Shown here in pieces: positions 16,318-24,892 of a stretch of DNA of 47,124 nucleotides. The notes beneath the pieces are model-generated. The model did no database searches and was not told the DNA's origin. It saw nothing but the letters and a program-made list of their open reading frames with translations. Within the stretch, counting starts at the first letter, position 1, and each line of letters opens with the position of its first letter. The position numbers and the translations under genes are program-made. This DNA comes from Saprospiraceae bacterium (GTDB lineage: Bacteria > Bacteroidota > Bacteroidia > Chitinophagales > Saprospiraceae): assembly GCA_021739645.1 (NCBI GenBank), contig JAIPBL010000049.1, positions 1 to 47,124 on the forward strand, in the 5' to 3' direction.

Positions 16318-19300
16318 TTATTTAATAAGCACCAATTTCTTAGGTACATCCGCACCTCCTATCTGGGTAGTTTTGTAATAATAGACCCCTGAAGCCAAGC
16401 CGTCGGTTTTCCATTCGACCGAATTGATAGCAGCTTGAAGTGGAAAACGTGCCACCATTCGACCATTTACATCGTAAATATCCAAGCTGGCTTTAGCAAA
16501 TTCTTCATTCAATTTGTAGCTGAAATTAACCAAACCCTTTGCCGGGTTAGGGTACGCCTCAATTTGAGCCCCTACCACCACTGCTTGCCCATTGGAAGGC
16601 GGAGTTGAAATAAACAACCCACCACCACCTGTAGTCGGCGACTTTGGCAAAATCCGGTAATCGGCGCCGTATAGCGCATTCAACAAGCCTTGTGTCTGCG
16701 CAGCAGCAAGACCACCGCCATTGTCGGCTATGGATTGCACCAATGCTATATCCGTACTATCAAGCGCATACATATCTTTTTCTTGGTTGGCCAATGAAAT
16801 CCACAAGTCCACCCAATCCTCATAGTCTTGATGCTGGGTCAGGGCGTGGCCAGTAATCTGGTGTCGGATGGGAATAGAGTCCAGCACTTGTTCGGCCATG
16901 CTAAAGTTCGCTTCCGATAGCCAAGTCTCCACGATGGCGTATTCCGATTCCTTACTGGCCTTGTTTCGAAGCCATGTGCGAATCTTGGGTAGGTCAAGGC
17001 TTACAGTGTCCAATAGCTCGCTTCGGATGATGACGTTGGCTATGCGATGCATAATGCTTTTCTTCGCTGCCAGTTCAGGCTCTAATGCCAAGGCCGCTGC
17101 ACTTCCGTTGGGCAAAGAATTATATTGTGCCAATTGGCTTTGATAAGCAGATTGGGTAGTGTTAAAGTCTGTAACAAGTGACCCTTCTTCATTCCCTGTC
17201 AAGACTCCTTCTTTATCGTCCTTGCCTGTATCAGTACATATAACTGGTATTGTTTTTACGATTGGTGTGATATTGAGGTAATTTAGGGGTATTTCATTGG
17301 TGGCATTCCGGTAATAATAATTGATTAGCCCCGAGCTTTCATTCTTGTAATCACCAGAAGAGCTGTTGATATAGGAAAAAACATTTTTGCTTGCTAAGCC
17401 TGTCCCTTGCTCTTTACCAATACCTTCATCAAAAATCGCAAAATCGTATTGTGTGCTAGAATTGGTATTGCACCAATACTGTAACCCATCAACAGGGAAT
17501 GAGCCCCTATTATCTAACTCCGCCTGATTCCCCACATTCAACCCACTAAACGTATTCCTCCGCAAGATATTCACGTCCGAGCCAGTGTCGTAAGCTAAGA
17601 TGCCGATGTCATTGGTAGCCGAGGAGCCAGTGAGGTTGTTGTCGTTGACGATAAAGCTGGTGCAGTTGCGCAGTTCGATGCCTGTGGGCTTTTCGCCTGA
17701 AACAGGGGTCGTCAGCGAGTAGTTGCCGATGCCCGTGAAGGTATTGGTTTTGAGGGTGGCGTTGTCCATGTTCCAGTTCTCGATGCCCTTGAAGTTGTCA
17801 GTGAAGTGAGCACCGTTCACGGAGTAGCCAAGGCTGGAACTGCCAATCTTGTAAGCACGGATAGCATTATAGTAGCCAGTGAAGGTGCCGCCGCTCACGG
17901 CAAAACGAGCATTGAGCGCCGATATGCCCCTTGGGGTGGTAGTGCCGACCTGCCCGCTCAGAAGTCCTGAAATGGAGAAAGTACAGTTGGTGAAACCGAC
18001 GTTTAGCACTTTCGTGAGCTGCACGTTGTTGATAAAAGGGAAAAAAGCCATGTCATCGTTGAGGAACTGGCAGTCGGTGAAGCGGCTGAGGTTGTTCTTT
18101 GCGTAGTTGTGGAAGATGACGGCACCGCAATTGCTGAACAAAGTGGCATCGGCTGTGACGAGGCCGCCGCCCCGAACCCGAAGCGGGGTTCTTGCATCTT
18201 CGATAGTAGAGTTGGGGTATAATCTTGCCCTGCCTTGGTTGGATGTGGGTATCTGGCCGAGGCTGGTGTTGCCTTCTACTTCAATGCCTTCCCATTCGTC
18301 ACCACAACCAGTGAGGGCCACACCTTTTACGTTGACCCGGCCCCCAGGCTTCACGAGTATTTTTCTGCCTACATTGAACTGTAAATTGGAGGCGAGGTTG
18401 AGTGTGGCATCTGGTTCGACGATGAAGCCGGGGAGGCAGGGATTGATGTTTGGAAATGGAAATGGAATATTACCGTTAATATCTATTGTGATATCCAATC
18501 CATTTGAAAACCGGATGGGGCCAACATTATTCACTACCTCTTGAAGCTTCGGGCAAGTAGTGAGATAGCGCTTCATTCTCCTTCGTTGGCCATCTGTAAA
18601 GTCCTCTCTGCAAGGAATAGGGTAATATGACATTATGTTGGTTAGTGGTATTCCAACTGTTACTGCATCTTCAATATCTGTTGTGCAATCTTCATCAAAA
18701 TAACCACCATTTCCTACTGGGTCAAAACTACTGTCACTTACGAAATCTCCACAATTGCAAGGAGTCGGAAATTGTAGGCAAGGGCTCCCAGGGTCATCTT
18801 CATTTGCACTGCAAAGGTTAAATGTGTGAAACAACCCAAATACATGACCTAATTCATGCATCAAAATTTCAGGATAGTTTATAAAAGGTTCTCCAAACCT
18901 GTCCACACCTCCACCAATAACAACTGCGGGTTTCCATTCTTCTTGGCTAGGTGCAGATGCAACTCCATTATCATAAATGCCTGGGCCGCAAAAGTAAATA
19001 TCAATTGCTCCAGGATGATTCTTTTCATTTATTAAATTACCGAATTGACCAGGTATGTAATCGTATCCAGCATAATCAAAAATGGTATTGTTGTTTACAA
19101 AGTCAAAACCTTCAATGGATAGAAAAATTCCCATCGGGATAAATTTGTTAATAGTTTCCGAAAGCATGGTATTTATATTGACGATGTCTTGTGCGCCTGA
19201 TAAGTCAGTCCTTCTGATTAGGTTAACCCATACCCGGACTACAATTAAATTATTGTTTTGTGGGTCACAATTATCGCCATCAATTGTGCCATGCATACCC

Positions 19301-19392
19301 ATCGTACATGATGGGAAATTCGTGTTTACCTCACAGCTTGGGTCAGGCCCTGGCACTAGTGGAGCAGGCGAACAAACCTGCGCATCAGCCAT
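16318..19392 (-). CDS. Secreted pappalysin-like (M43) metalloprotease with beta-helix and T9SS domain
   Basis: 1024 residues as read, starting MADAQVC. The catalytic domain (about 1-290) carries the metzincin site HELGHVFGLFH (H179, E180, H183, G186, H189), the Met-turn NIMSYY, and the M43-type cysteine pattern with CREDFTDGQRRRM. Residues about 300-720 are repetitive and Asn/Gly-rich (NCTFSISG, NNLTGSSATNDIGIL), like a right-handed parallel beta-helix. The C-terminus is a type A T9SS domain (EAYPNPAKGLVNFSYKL to PKKLVLIK). A signal peptide is missing from this start but is encoded upstream: in the same frame the bases before the ATG read as a hydrophobic IIRIAAFFAFLIFQ. An ATG for it exists at 19489, but in a frame that differs across a G9 tract (19449-19457). 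See findings. Confidence 0.87.
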   Translation of the reverse strand: MADAQVCSPAPLVPGPDPSCEVNTNFPSCTMGMHGTIDGDNCDPQNNNLIVVRVWVNLIRRTDLSGAQDIVNINTMLSETINKFIPMGIFLSIEGFDFVNNNTIFDYAGYDYIPGQFGNLINEKNHPGAIDIYFCGPGIYDNGVASAPSQEEWKPAVVIGGGVDRFGEPFINYPEILMHELGHVFGLFHTFNLCSANEDDPGSPCLQFPTPCNCGDFVSDSSFDPVGNGGYFDEDCTTDIEDAVTVGIPLTNIMSYYPIPCREDFTDGQRRRMKRYLTTCPKLQEVVNNVGPIRFSNGLDITIDINGNIPFPFPNINPCLPGFIVEPDATLNLASNLQFNVGRKILVKPGGRVNVKGVALTGCGDEWEGIEVEGNTSLGQIPTSNQGRARLYPNSTIEDARTPLRVRGGGLVTADATLFSNCGAVIFHNYAKNNLSRFTDCQFLNDDMAFFPFINNVQLTKVLNVGFTNCTFSISGLLSGQVGTTTPRGISALNARFAVSGGTFTGYYNAIRAYKIGSSSLGYSVNGAHFTDNFKGIENWNMDNATLKTNTFTGIGNYSLTTPVSGEKPTGIELRNCTSFIVNDNNLTGSSATNDIGILAYDTGSDVNILRRNTFSGLNVGNQAELDNRGSFPVDGLQYWCNTNSSTQYDFAIFDEGIGKEQGTGLASKNVFSYINSSSGDYKNESSGLINYYYRNATNEIPLNYLNITPIVKTIPVICTDTGKDDKEGVLTGNEEGSLVTDFNTTQSAYQSQLAQYNSLPNGSAAALALEPELAAKKSIMHRIANVIIRSELLDTVSLDLPKIRTWLRNKASKESEYAIVETWLSEANFSMAEQVLDSIPIRHQITGHALTQHQDYEDWVDLWISLANQEKDMYALDSTDIALVQSIADNGGGLAAAQTQGLLNALYGADYRILPKSPTTGGGGLFISTPPSNGQAVVVGAQIEAYPNPAKGLVNFSYKLNEEFAKASLDIYDVNGRMVARFPLQAAINSVEWKTDGLASGVYYYKTTQIGGADVPKKLVLIK

Positions 19393-19448
19393 TGCTTGAA
19401 AGATTAGAAACGCAAAAAAAGCAGCAATACGAATGATAGATTGAAAGC

Positions 19449-19457
19449 GGGGGGGGG
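19449..19457. repeat. G9 homopolymer in the signal-peptide region of the metalloprotease gene
   Basis: Nine consecutive G on the plus strand (C on the coding strand). Removing one base joins the ATG at 19487-19489 (MKSGIFNSILSPPR...) in frame to the hydrophobic stretch and to the metalloprotease, giving a complete export signal. With nine bases the frame is broken. It is either a sequencing or assembly slip or a phase-variable tract. Confidence 0.7.
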
Positions 19458-19489
19458 CTTAATATTGAATTGAAAATTCCTGATTTCAT

Positions 19490-19760
19490 GGTAAAAGGTT
19501 TGCGGCCCTGCACCCCAAAATATTTTGAAGCAGCAAAACCCGGTTATTAGGAATAAATATTAGCCTTTTTTTGGTACGCTTTTCAAGACAGGATAAAAGG
19601 GTTGCCGAAGCGATTTAGCCAAAGCTAATGGAACTTGGTTGTTCTGTCAAATATTTTTTCGTCATATAATCTATGGCCGACCAAAAGATACCCTTTGCAG
19701 GAGGGTTCCATTCCTCTTAAAATACACTTGGTCATTCTTAGCTATTTACCCTCGAAATCT
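19490..19760. other. Gene-free spacer between two secreted-protein genes
   Basis: AT-rich, with no open frame of convincing character; short open frames on the plus strand resemble nothing. It should contain the promoter of the metalloprotease gene on the minus strand. A near-match to the Bacteroidota -7 box (ATATTTTG on the minus strand) is present but imperfect. Confidence 0.4.
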
Positions 19761-19795
19761 AAAAAAGGGTACGCAGCTAGCTGTGTACCCTTTTT
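19761..19795. terminator. Bidirectional hairpin terminator
   Basis: Long, nearly perfect hairpin (GGGTACGCAGCTAGCTG with GTACCC pairing, 19767-19790) flanked by six A on one side and five T on the other. It sits 25 bases past the stop of the gliding-type secreted protein gene (minus strand). Confidence 0.85.
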
Positions 19796-19819
19796 GGAAT
19801 AAAGTGTCGCTCCACCCCC

Positions 19820-22210
19820 TCACCGCATCAGCAACACATCCCCCATAAAAAGCTCGGTGCGGCCATCGAAAAACTCCAGCTCGGTGCGGTAAATGAAAAC
19901 GGCGGGGTCTAGCGGGCGACCGTTCAGCATGCCGTCCCAGCCGAGCGACCCATTGTTGGGTTGGAAATCGTAGCGCTCGAAAAGCTGCTCGCCCCAGCGG
20001 TCGAAGATTTTCAGGGACTTGATGTTCGTTACTTTTCGGTCGGCATAAATGGTGAAAAAGTCGTTGGTATTGTCGAGGTTCGGCGAGAAAGAATTGGGGA
20101 TGTAAACGTTGTTCGATTTTTGAAGAATGACCCGAATCAGGTCTCCGGCCTTGCAGCCGTCCTTGTCTTTTATTTCAATATTGAAAGTGGTCGTGTTGGA
20201 GAGGTTCACCACCCACGGCTCCAGGCAGTCGGTGCAGGAGAGCCATTTCGGCTGCCCCCACTCGAAGGTAAAGGAATCCACGAGGTTGGTCAGGGCTTGG
20301 AGTTGTACGCTGTCGCCGTAATCGAGGTAGATGTCGGGGCCGAGTTCCAGCAGCACTTCTTCTTTTGCAGCGATGAAAAATGAAGTGTCCAGCCTGCAAC
20401 CATTGGTGTCCAGCACTTCGATATCGTAGTTGCCAGGGGCAAGTTTGAAATAACTGATGGAAGGTTCCCAAGCGCCACCGTTCATCGAAAACTGGAAAGG
20501 CGGGGCAATGCCGTCAATGGACTCCACGACAATAGCCGCATCATTTTTACCGAAACAAGAAATCTGATCAAGGTCGGCTTGGAGGTTATCGGGGCCGGGC
20601 ACGATGACGATGGTCACGGAGTCGCTCAACTCACAGCCATCGGGGTGCACGATGGTCACTTTTAGCTCAATCGTTGAATCGGGCGTTATGCTCCGCAATG
20701 GCCCAGTGGCTCCGTCATTCCAAAAATAGTTGCAGCCAAGGCATGGAGCGGGAGACGTTGCATCCAAGTTGATGACCTCATCTAGGCAGGTTTTGGGCTG
20801 GTCTTCCAACTCAGGGCCTGGGAAGGCGCAGCCGGTGCGGATGACGTAGAGGTCGTTGGTGCTGTTGCCCCTCGCATCCTCGGATTTGTAGGGGGAATAA
20901 ATGTCTGAGGAAGAAATTCCGGTAATTATCAAGCCATAGTCGTGGGCAGGGAATATATGCCTACCGTTCTCATTCGAGGTGCCGCCCAGGGTCTCGTCCC
21001 ACAACGCAGTTCCATCGTTTGTGGCAAAAACAAACCAATAATCTTTTCCGCCGAGCACGGGAGCGCTCTTCTGAACGCCATCGGGAGTAGAGGAGGATTC
21101 GCCAATCACCAACAGGTTTCCAAGGCCCGACTCCACCACGTCAAACCCTTGGTCGGAGGAAGTGCCGCCGTAGGCTTGGTCCCAAATCATGCTTGCACTT
21201 GCCCCGGTATCTTCAAATTTCACCAGCCAAATATCGTCACTGCCGTAGTGGTCGGCGGTCTTGTTGCCGGACATTTTATCGGAGGTGGATTGCCCAATTG
21301 CGAAGTAATTGCCATCTTTTGACTTTTTCAGGCGCTGGAGCACGTCCTCTTTGTTTCCACCAAAAGCAGCATCCCAAATTATGCTGCCGGATGGCGTACA
21401 CTTGACCACCCAGTTGTCATTCACGCCGTAAAACGGTGCTGTTTTATTGAAACTCGGCGCTGATTCGGTTGGGCCGCCCAGCAGAATATTACCGTCGTTG
21501 GTCAAAATAGCATCGAAAAGCCGGTCTTTCCCTTCGCCACCAAAAGTGTAGTCGCCAAGCGGGACGCCGTTTTCGTCAATCCTGACCGACCAGAAGTCGT
21601 AGGAGCCATTGAAGGCACCAGAGGATTTTTCAAAACTGGCAGGTGAATTGGAGAAGCCAGCCAACCAGAACTGGCCATTGGGCAACAGCAATATTTTGCG
21701 AAGTTCCTCGTCGCCTGTTCCGCCATAAGCCCTGTCCCACTGCTTGTTGCCGTTGGCGTCTATTTTCACCACCCAAAAATCACGTTGCCCCCTGTTCGTC
21801 CAAGTACGGTCGGCACCGATGCCGGAACGGGATTCGCCGCCTAGCAAATACCCGCCATCGAGCGTTGGGACGATGGACCAAAGCCTGTCTTCGTAATACC
21901 CGCCATACCGTTTATCCCAGACCACATTGCCATTGCCGTCCGTTTTTACTATCCAGTAATCTCCGGTCAATTCGGGGAAGTCAACCGTATCATTTGTGTT
22001 GTTGGAAACTTCAAAAGCGGGGGTGCGGGAAGTCGTGATTCCGCCAAATAAATAGCCGCCATCGTCGGTAAGCAGGCTTACGCCCATTTCCTCATAGCCT
22101 GTGCCGCCGTAGGTGTGGTTCCATTCCAGCGTTAACTGAGCAAATCCATTTTGGCAAAACACAAACAGCCCCAACAGACAAATGGCGCAGTTACGTAGTG
22201 GTTTGTTCAT
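19820..22210 (-). CDS. Secreted beta-propeller/SprB-repeat protein with gliding-type (type B) T9SS C-terminus
   Basis: 796 residues from the ATG at 22210, which starts a signal peptide (MNKPLRNCAICLLGLFVFCQ then NGFAQ). Residues about 27-450 contain seven repeats of about 60 residues with the signature W[DN]..[YF]GGT..E and DGGYLLGG.S.S (for example WDRAYGGTGDEELRKILLLP), fitting a seven-bladed beta-propeller. A SprB-like repeat follows (about 540-620, LDQISCFGKNDAAIVVESID). The last roughly 90 residues are the type B gliding-motility sorting domain (YIPNSFSPNLDNTNDFF, FDRWGEQLFERYDF, GWDGMLNGRPLDPAVFIYRT), so export uses T9SS with retention on the cell surface, as for SprB adhesin. A motility or adhesion role is inferred from the family, not shown. 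Confidence 0.9.
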   Translation of the reverse strand: MNKPLRNCAICLLGLFVFCQNGFAQLTLEWNHTYGGTGYEEMGVSLLTDDGGYLFGGITTSRTPAFEVSNNTNDTVDFPELTGDYWIVKTDGNGNVVWDKRYGGYYEDRLWSIVPTLDGGYLLGGESRSGIGADRTWTNRGQRDFWVVKIDANGNKQWDRAYGGTGDEELRKILLLPNGQFWLAGFSNSPASFEKSSGAFNGSYDFWSVRIDENGVPLGDYTFGGEGKDRLFDAILTNDGNILLGGPTESAPSFNKTAPFYGVNDNWVVKCTPSGSIIWDAAFGGNKEDVLQRLKKSKDGNYFAIGQSTSDKMSGNKTADHYGSDDIWLVKFEDTGASASMIWDQAYGGTSSDQGFDVVESGLGNLLVIGESSSTPDGVQKSAPVLGGKDYWFVFATNDGTALWDETLGGTSNENGRHIFPAHDYGLIITGISSSDIYSPYKSEDARGNSTNDLYVIRTGCAFPGPELEDQPKTCLDEVINLDATSPAPCLGCNYFWNDGATGPLRSITPDSTIELKVTIVHPDGCELSDSVTIVIVPGPDNLQADLDQISCFGKNDAAIVVESIDGIAPPFQFSMNGGAWEPSISYFKLAPGNYDIEVLDTNGCRLDTSFFIAAKEEVLLELGPDIYLDYGDSVQLQALTNLVDSFTFEWGQPKWLSCTDCLEPWVVNLSNTTTFNIEIKDKDGCKAGDLIRVILQKSNNVYIPNSFSPNLDNTNDFFTIYADRKVTNIKSLKIFDRWGEQLFERYDFQPNNGSLGWDGMLNGRPLDPAVFIYRTELEFFDGRTELFMGDVLLMR

Positions 22211-22685
22211 GGCGGCTGAAGTCATAATCATTGTTTGTTGATAGTCTTTCGGTAAACCTTTAAATTTTAGGTGTCATAAACAAGTGGAGGATATTCGAAT
22301 GGAGACCTATACAGTGGAGCCAGACCAGCGGCGAATTTAGGTTCGAGGGCATAAAGGTAGAATGAAATGACCATTTATCCAATTTGGGGAACAGGAAAAG
22401 TCTGTTTACGGCCCTCAAAAACCTTTTCGATATTCTACCAATTGCCGAAATACGTAGTCAACACAATTTATTTGACACTTTTTGTAAACACATAGCCACA
22501 GTAGCAGACATAGTTTTTGTCCGCCTACGGCGGACTTCCTTCTATGATTTCTTTGTGGCTATGTGTTTAATAATCAATGTGTTAGTTTGATTTTTTGTGT
22601 CGAATAATTGAGCAGAGATACTTACATTTAATTCAATGAAAATTGTCGCTTTAAATTTTATTTGGCGAAAGCAACTTCCTACTCA
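22211..22685. other. Gene-free spacer holding a nested palindrome
   Basis: Apart from the cruciform element at 22486-22568, no feature is supported. A 68-codon plus-strand open frame (22384-22590) runs through that palindrome and is not a credible gene. The minus-strand promoter of the gliding-type protein must lie at the left side but has no clear TAnnTTTG match. Confidence 0.45.
22486..22568. repeat. Nested inverted-repeat (cruciform) element
   Basis: Outer arms of 15 bases are perfect: AAACACATAGCCACA at 22486-22500 and its complement at 22554-22568. Within lie a 5-base pair of arms (CATAG 22509-22513, CTATG 22542-22546) and a central perfect hairpin GTCCGCC-TAC-GGCGGAC at 22519-22535. 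It encodes nothing and has no transposase nearby. The structure is that of a dispersed palindromic unit. Confidence 0.8.
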
Positions 22686-23894
22686 TCAATTGTCGGGTTG
22701 CGCCTGTTTCCCTGTTTCTTCAGCGGGTAGGCTGGTGACTGATTTAAAACGCACTTTCAGCTCGTAGCGGTTGCTCAAACCCTTGACAATGGGCGTCATC
22801 ATCGTATCCATCAGCTCAATGGCTCGTTTTTTTGCCTTGTCCATGACGTCGCTTTCGAGTGCCTCCCGACGGAATTCCCGCCGCAGCAGGTCCATGTTTT
22901 TGTTGAAATCAGTTTGGTCAATTTCCCGCATCCAGCCAATGTCCAGCTTGTCAATTCGGGGATAAACCTCGTGGCTCAGTATCTCCGGCTCGGGCAGTGT
23001 AACCGTCACAATGCCCGTTTTTGAATTCATGTTTATTTCAAAAAACTTGTCCAGCTTGAATCCCACTTTCAGGATGCTGATGGCCGACATTTCCATCTCC
23101 GTCGAGGATACGTCCATGCCCAGTACCTTGGTCTGTTTGGAGGTACCAATACCCTTCCTATCCCTGATTTCCATGGTGCCCAATTCGGCAATGGTTTTTT
23201 CGACCCGTTCTTGCAGGATGCCTTTTGACTTGGTGAAATCCTGCACGGTCGCCCGTTCCTTCAGCCGGGCTATCATCGGTTGCAGGCCCTCGGAGAGTGC
23301 CACGCCACAGGGGGTGTCCACGCTCTGGCCCTTCACGTAAATCTTGCCCTCCTCCGTGGGGATAAGCGTACCGAGGATTTGGTTTATCAAAAAACAGGTG
23401 TACTTCGACGCCACTTCGTTCAGCATCTCAACAGCCCCCGTCAATTCGTTTTGGTACCAGGTATTGTACAGCGACGAGGTGGAATCCCGCATCGCCACAA
23501 AATCGTTAAACATCAATTTTTCGATGTACGGATGGTGTTTTTCGTACTCCTGTCGCACCCTGATTTTAAGGCTGTCCGAGAGGTTCATGCGGTTGGCTAC
23601 GTGGTTCAGCAGCGAGAGGTTAAAGTCGTGGATGAGTTGGTCGAACTCCCGGCTGTACCGCACCGGATTGGCAAGAATGGGCAGGGCACTGTCGTAGTCA
23701 ATATCCGCCTTAAAGTCGGCGGGCACATACTTGATTTGGACTTCCTTCGGAATGTTGGTGTAGGTGCTGTCCGTAAAATAAAAGCGATACACAATGAACC
23801 CCAACAAGCCCACTGCTAATAGGAAAACCAACAACCTACCAACGTTGAAACTTTGGGCAGGGGGCCTTGGCCCGTTTTGAAAATTACCGCTCAT
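22686..23894 (-). CDS. DUF4230-like single-pass membrane protein
   Basis: 402 residues. A membrane helix at about 19-38 (GRLLVFLLAVGLLGFIVYRF) is followed by a large extracytoplasmic domain. The C-terminal half fits DUF4230: ILKVGFKLDKFFEINMNSKT, then VTVTLPEPEIL and a conserved amphipathic tail (LLRREFRREALESDVMDKAK, RAIELMDTMMTPI). The central part has long helices (RVRQEYEKHHPYIEKL). DUF4230 proteins are common in Bacteroidota and in Gram-positive bacteria and have no known function. The 402 residues exceed the usual roughly 200, because of an extra helical segment of about 190 residues before the family domain. It is a lone gene beside a palindromic element at 23916-24132, and looks translated from the ATG at 23894. 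Confidence 0.72.
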   Translation of the reverse strand: MSGNFQNGPRPPAQSFNVGRLLVFLLAVGLLGFIVYRFYFTDSTYTNIPKEVQIKYVPADFKADIDYDSALPILANPVRYSREFDQLIHDFNLSLLNHVANRMNLSDSLKIRVRQEYEKHHPYIEKLMFNDFVAMRDSTSSLYNTWYQNELTGAVEMLNEVASKYTCFLINQILGTLIPTEEGKIYVKGQSVDTPCGVALSEGLQPMIARLKERATVQDFTKSKGILQERVEKTIAELGTMEIRDRKGIGTSKQTKVLGMDVSSTEMEMSAISILKVGFKLDKFFEINMNSKTGIVTVTLPEPEILSHEVYPRIDKLDIGWMREIDQTDFNKNMDLLRREFRREALESDVMDKAKKRAIELMDTMMTPIVKGLSNRYELKVRFKSVTSLPAEETGKQAQPDN

Positions 23895-23915
23895 TTTACT
23901 TTTGATTTAAAAATC

Positions 23916-24132
23916 ATGCGAATTAGGGGTTAAAATGCGGCTAAACGTGCCGTTAGGCACGAAATATTGGTAGCAATATGCCCAAACATCGGTCTGCGTG
24001 CCGTTAGGTACGCTACTTCTCGTGGGAATTGTTGCGTACCTACGGCACACAGACCCATTTTTCAATCATTTACTACCGACATTTTGTCCCGACACCTATC
24101 GGGATACGGCACATTTCAACCCCTAATTCGCA
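23916..24132. repeat. Palindromic MITE-like element with nested hairpins
   Basis: Terminal inverted repeats of about 22 bases (ATGCGAATTAGGGGTTAAAA, 23916-23937, against 24112-24132) with one or two mismatches. Inside are a hairpin around GTGCCGTTAGGCAC (23946-23962), ATATTG-GTAG-CAATAT (23964-23979), a 22-23 base arm pair GGTCTGCGTGCCGTTAGGTA at 23991-24013 against 24034-24055, and TCCCGACACCTATCGGGA (24087-24104). The rest of 23895-24277 holds no credible gene. It resembles a non-autonomous or dispersed repeat; no transposase is present. Confidence 0.75.
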
Positions 24133-24277
24133 TAAATCATTTGTTCGTTTCCGACGATTGCTACCCGAAAAGTAACTCCAAAGCAGCAAATAGAAAGCCC
24201 AAATCGTTTTTCGGAAGTATTGTTCTCGAAATTGATTCTACAAAATTGAATCAACACTTGAATGAAGGTTAGTTAAC

Positions 24278-24305
24278 GGCCATGTCTTTGGGCATGGCCT
24301 TTTTT
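24278..24305 (+). terminator. Terminator-like hairpin
   Basis: GGCCATG (24278-24284) pairs with CATGGCC (24293-24299) and is followed by six T on the plus strand. It lies just past the end of the DinB gene (minus strand). No plus-strand gene precedes it, so it may also end transcription leaving the palindromic element or serve the minus strand as a bare hairpin. Confidence 0.6.
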
Positions 24306-24312
24306 ATTGGCC

Positions 24313-24801
24313 CTATTCCCGCAGGAAAAATGCATAATCAGTTGGTGGAAAATGCTGGATGCCCAGCTGCCTGCCCAATGTGATGAGCTGCCCCCTGTGG
24401 AAGGTCGAGTGGTTCATGCAGTGGTGAATCATTTCGAACGCCCGCTGGGTTTGCGGGCCATACGACAGGGTTGTAAAATCAAGTGCTTGTTCAAAAAAAT
24501 CGGCTGGTTGCATCTCCACGAACGACTGAAAATCTCCCGACACTTGCAGTAAATTATCCAAAACTTCGGTATTGTCACCCACGAAGTATTTACTTGGAAA
24601 AGTAGTTGGTGAATTCCCTTTCAACCTATCCAGCCACAGGGACTCCGCATCCCATATGTGCAGAAAAGTCAATCGAACGGAGGGGAAGCTGCTCACTATC
24701 GGCGCCTCAAACTGCTCAGTGGACAGCGGTGCAAATGTTTCCACCATGCGGCGGTTTGCCCAAAGGTTAAATTGAGTGTATTTGAGGTAGATTTCTTTCA
24801 T
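24313..24801 (-). CDS. DinB-family (DUF664) metal-binding protein
   Basis: 162-residue four-helix-bundle protein of the DinB/YfiT superfamily. The triad of metal ligands is clear: H48 (FLHIWDAESLW), H131 and H135 (NHSTFHRGQLITLGRQL, giving HxxxH). Length and start agree with family members; the first residues MKEIYLKYTQFNLWANRRM are the typical opening helix. Relatives include thiol transferases using mycothiol or bacillithiol and many uncharacterised stress proteins. The substrate here cannot be told. It is divergent from dihydropteroate synthase, with 91 bases between their starts. Confidence 0.9.
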   Translation of the reverse strand: MKEIYLKYTQFNLWANRRMVETFAPLSTEQFEAPIVSSFPSVRLTFLHIWDAESLWLDRLKGNSPTTFPSKYFVGDNTEVLDNLLQVSGDFQSFVEMQPADFFEQALDFTTLSYGPQTQRAFEMIHHCMNHSTFHRGQLITLGRQLGIQHFPPTDYAFFLRE

Positions 24802-24892
24802 TTTGCTAAAATTGGTGTGAAAATATGGCCGAAGGTATGAACTTGCGTCGTTTCAGCCACCCGCCGTTTTGGGTTGCTGCGCAATTTTTACC

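Noticed and set aside
22384-22590. 68-codon plus-strand open frame
   Set aside because: It crosses the nested palindrome and shows no protein character.
23916-24132. Insertion sequence
   Set aside because: No transposase or remnant of one is present; only palindromic non-coding sequence is seen.
23967-24272. 101-codon plus-strand open frame
   Set aside because: It lies entirely within the palindromic element and is read from repeats.
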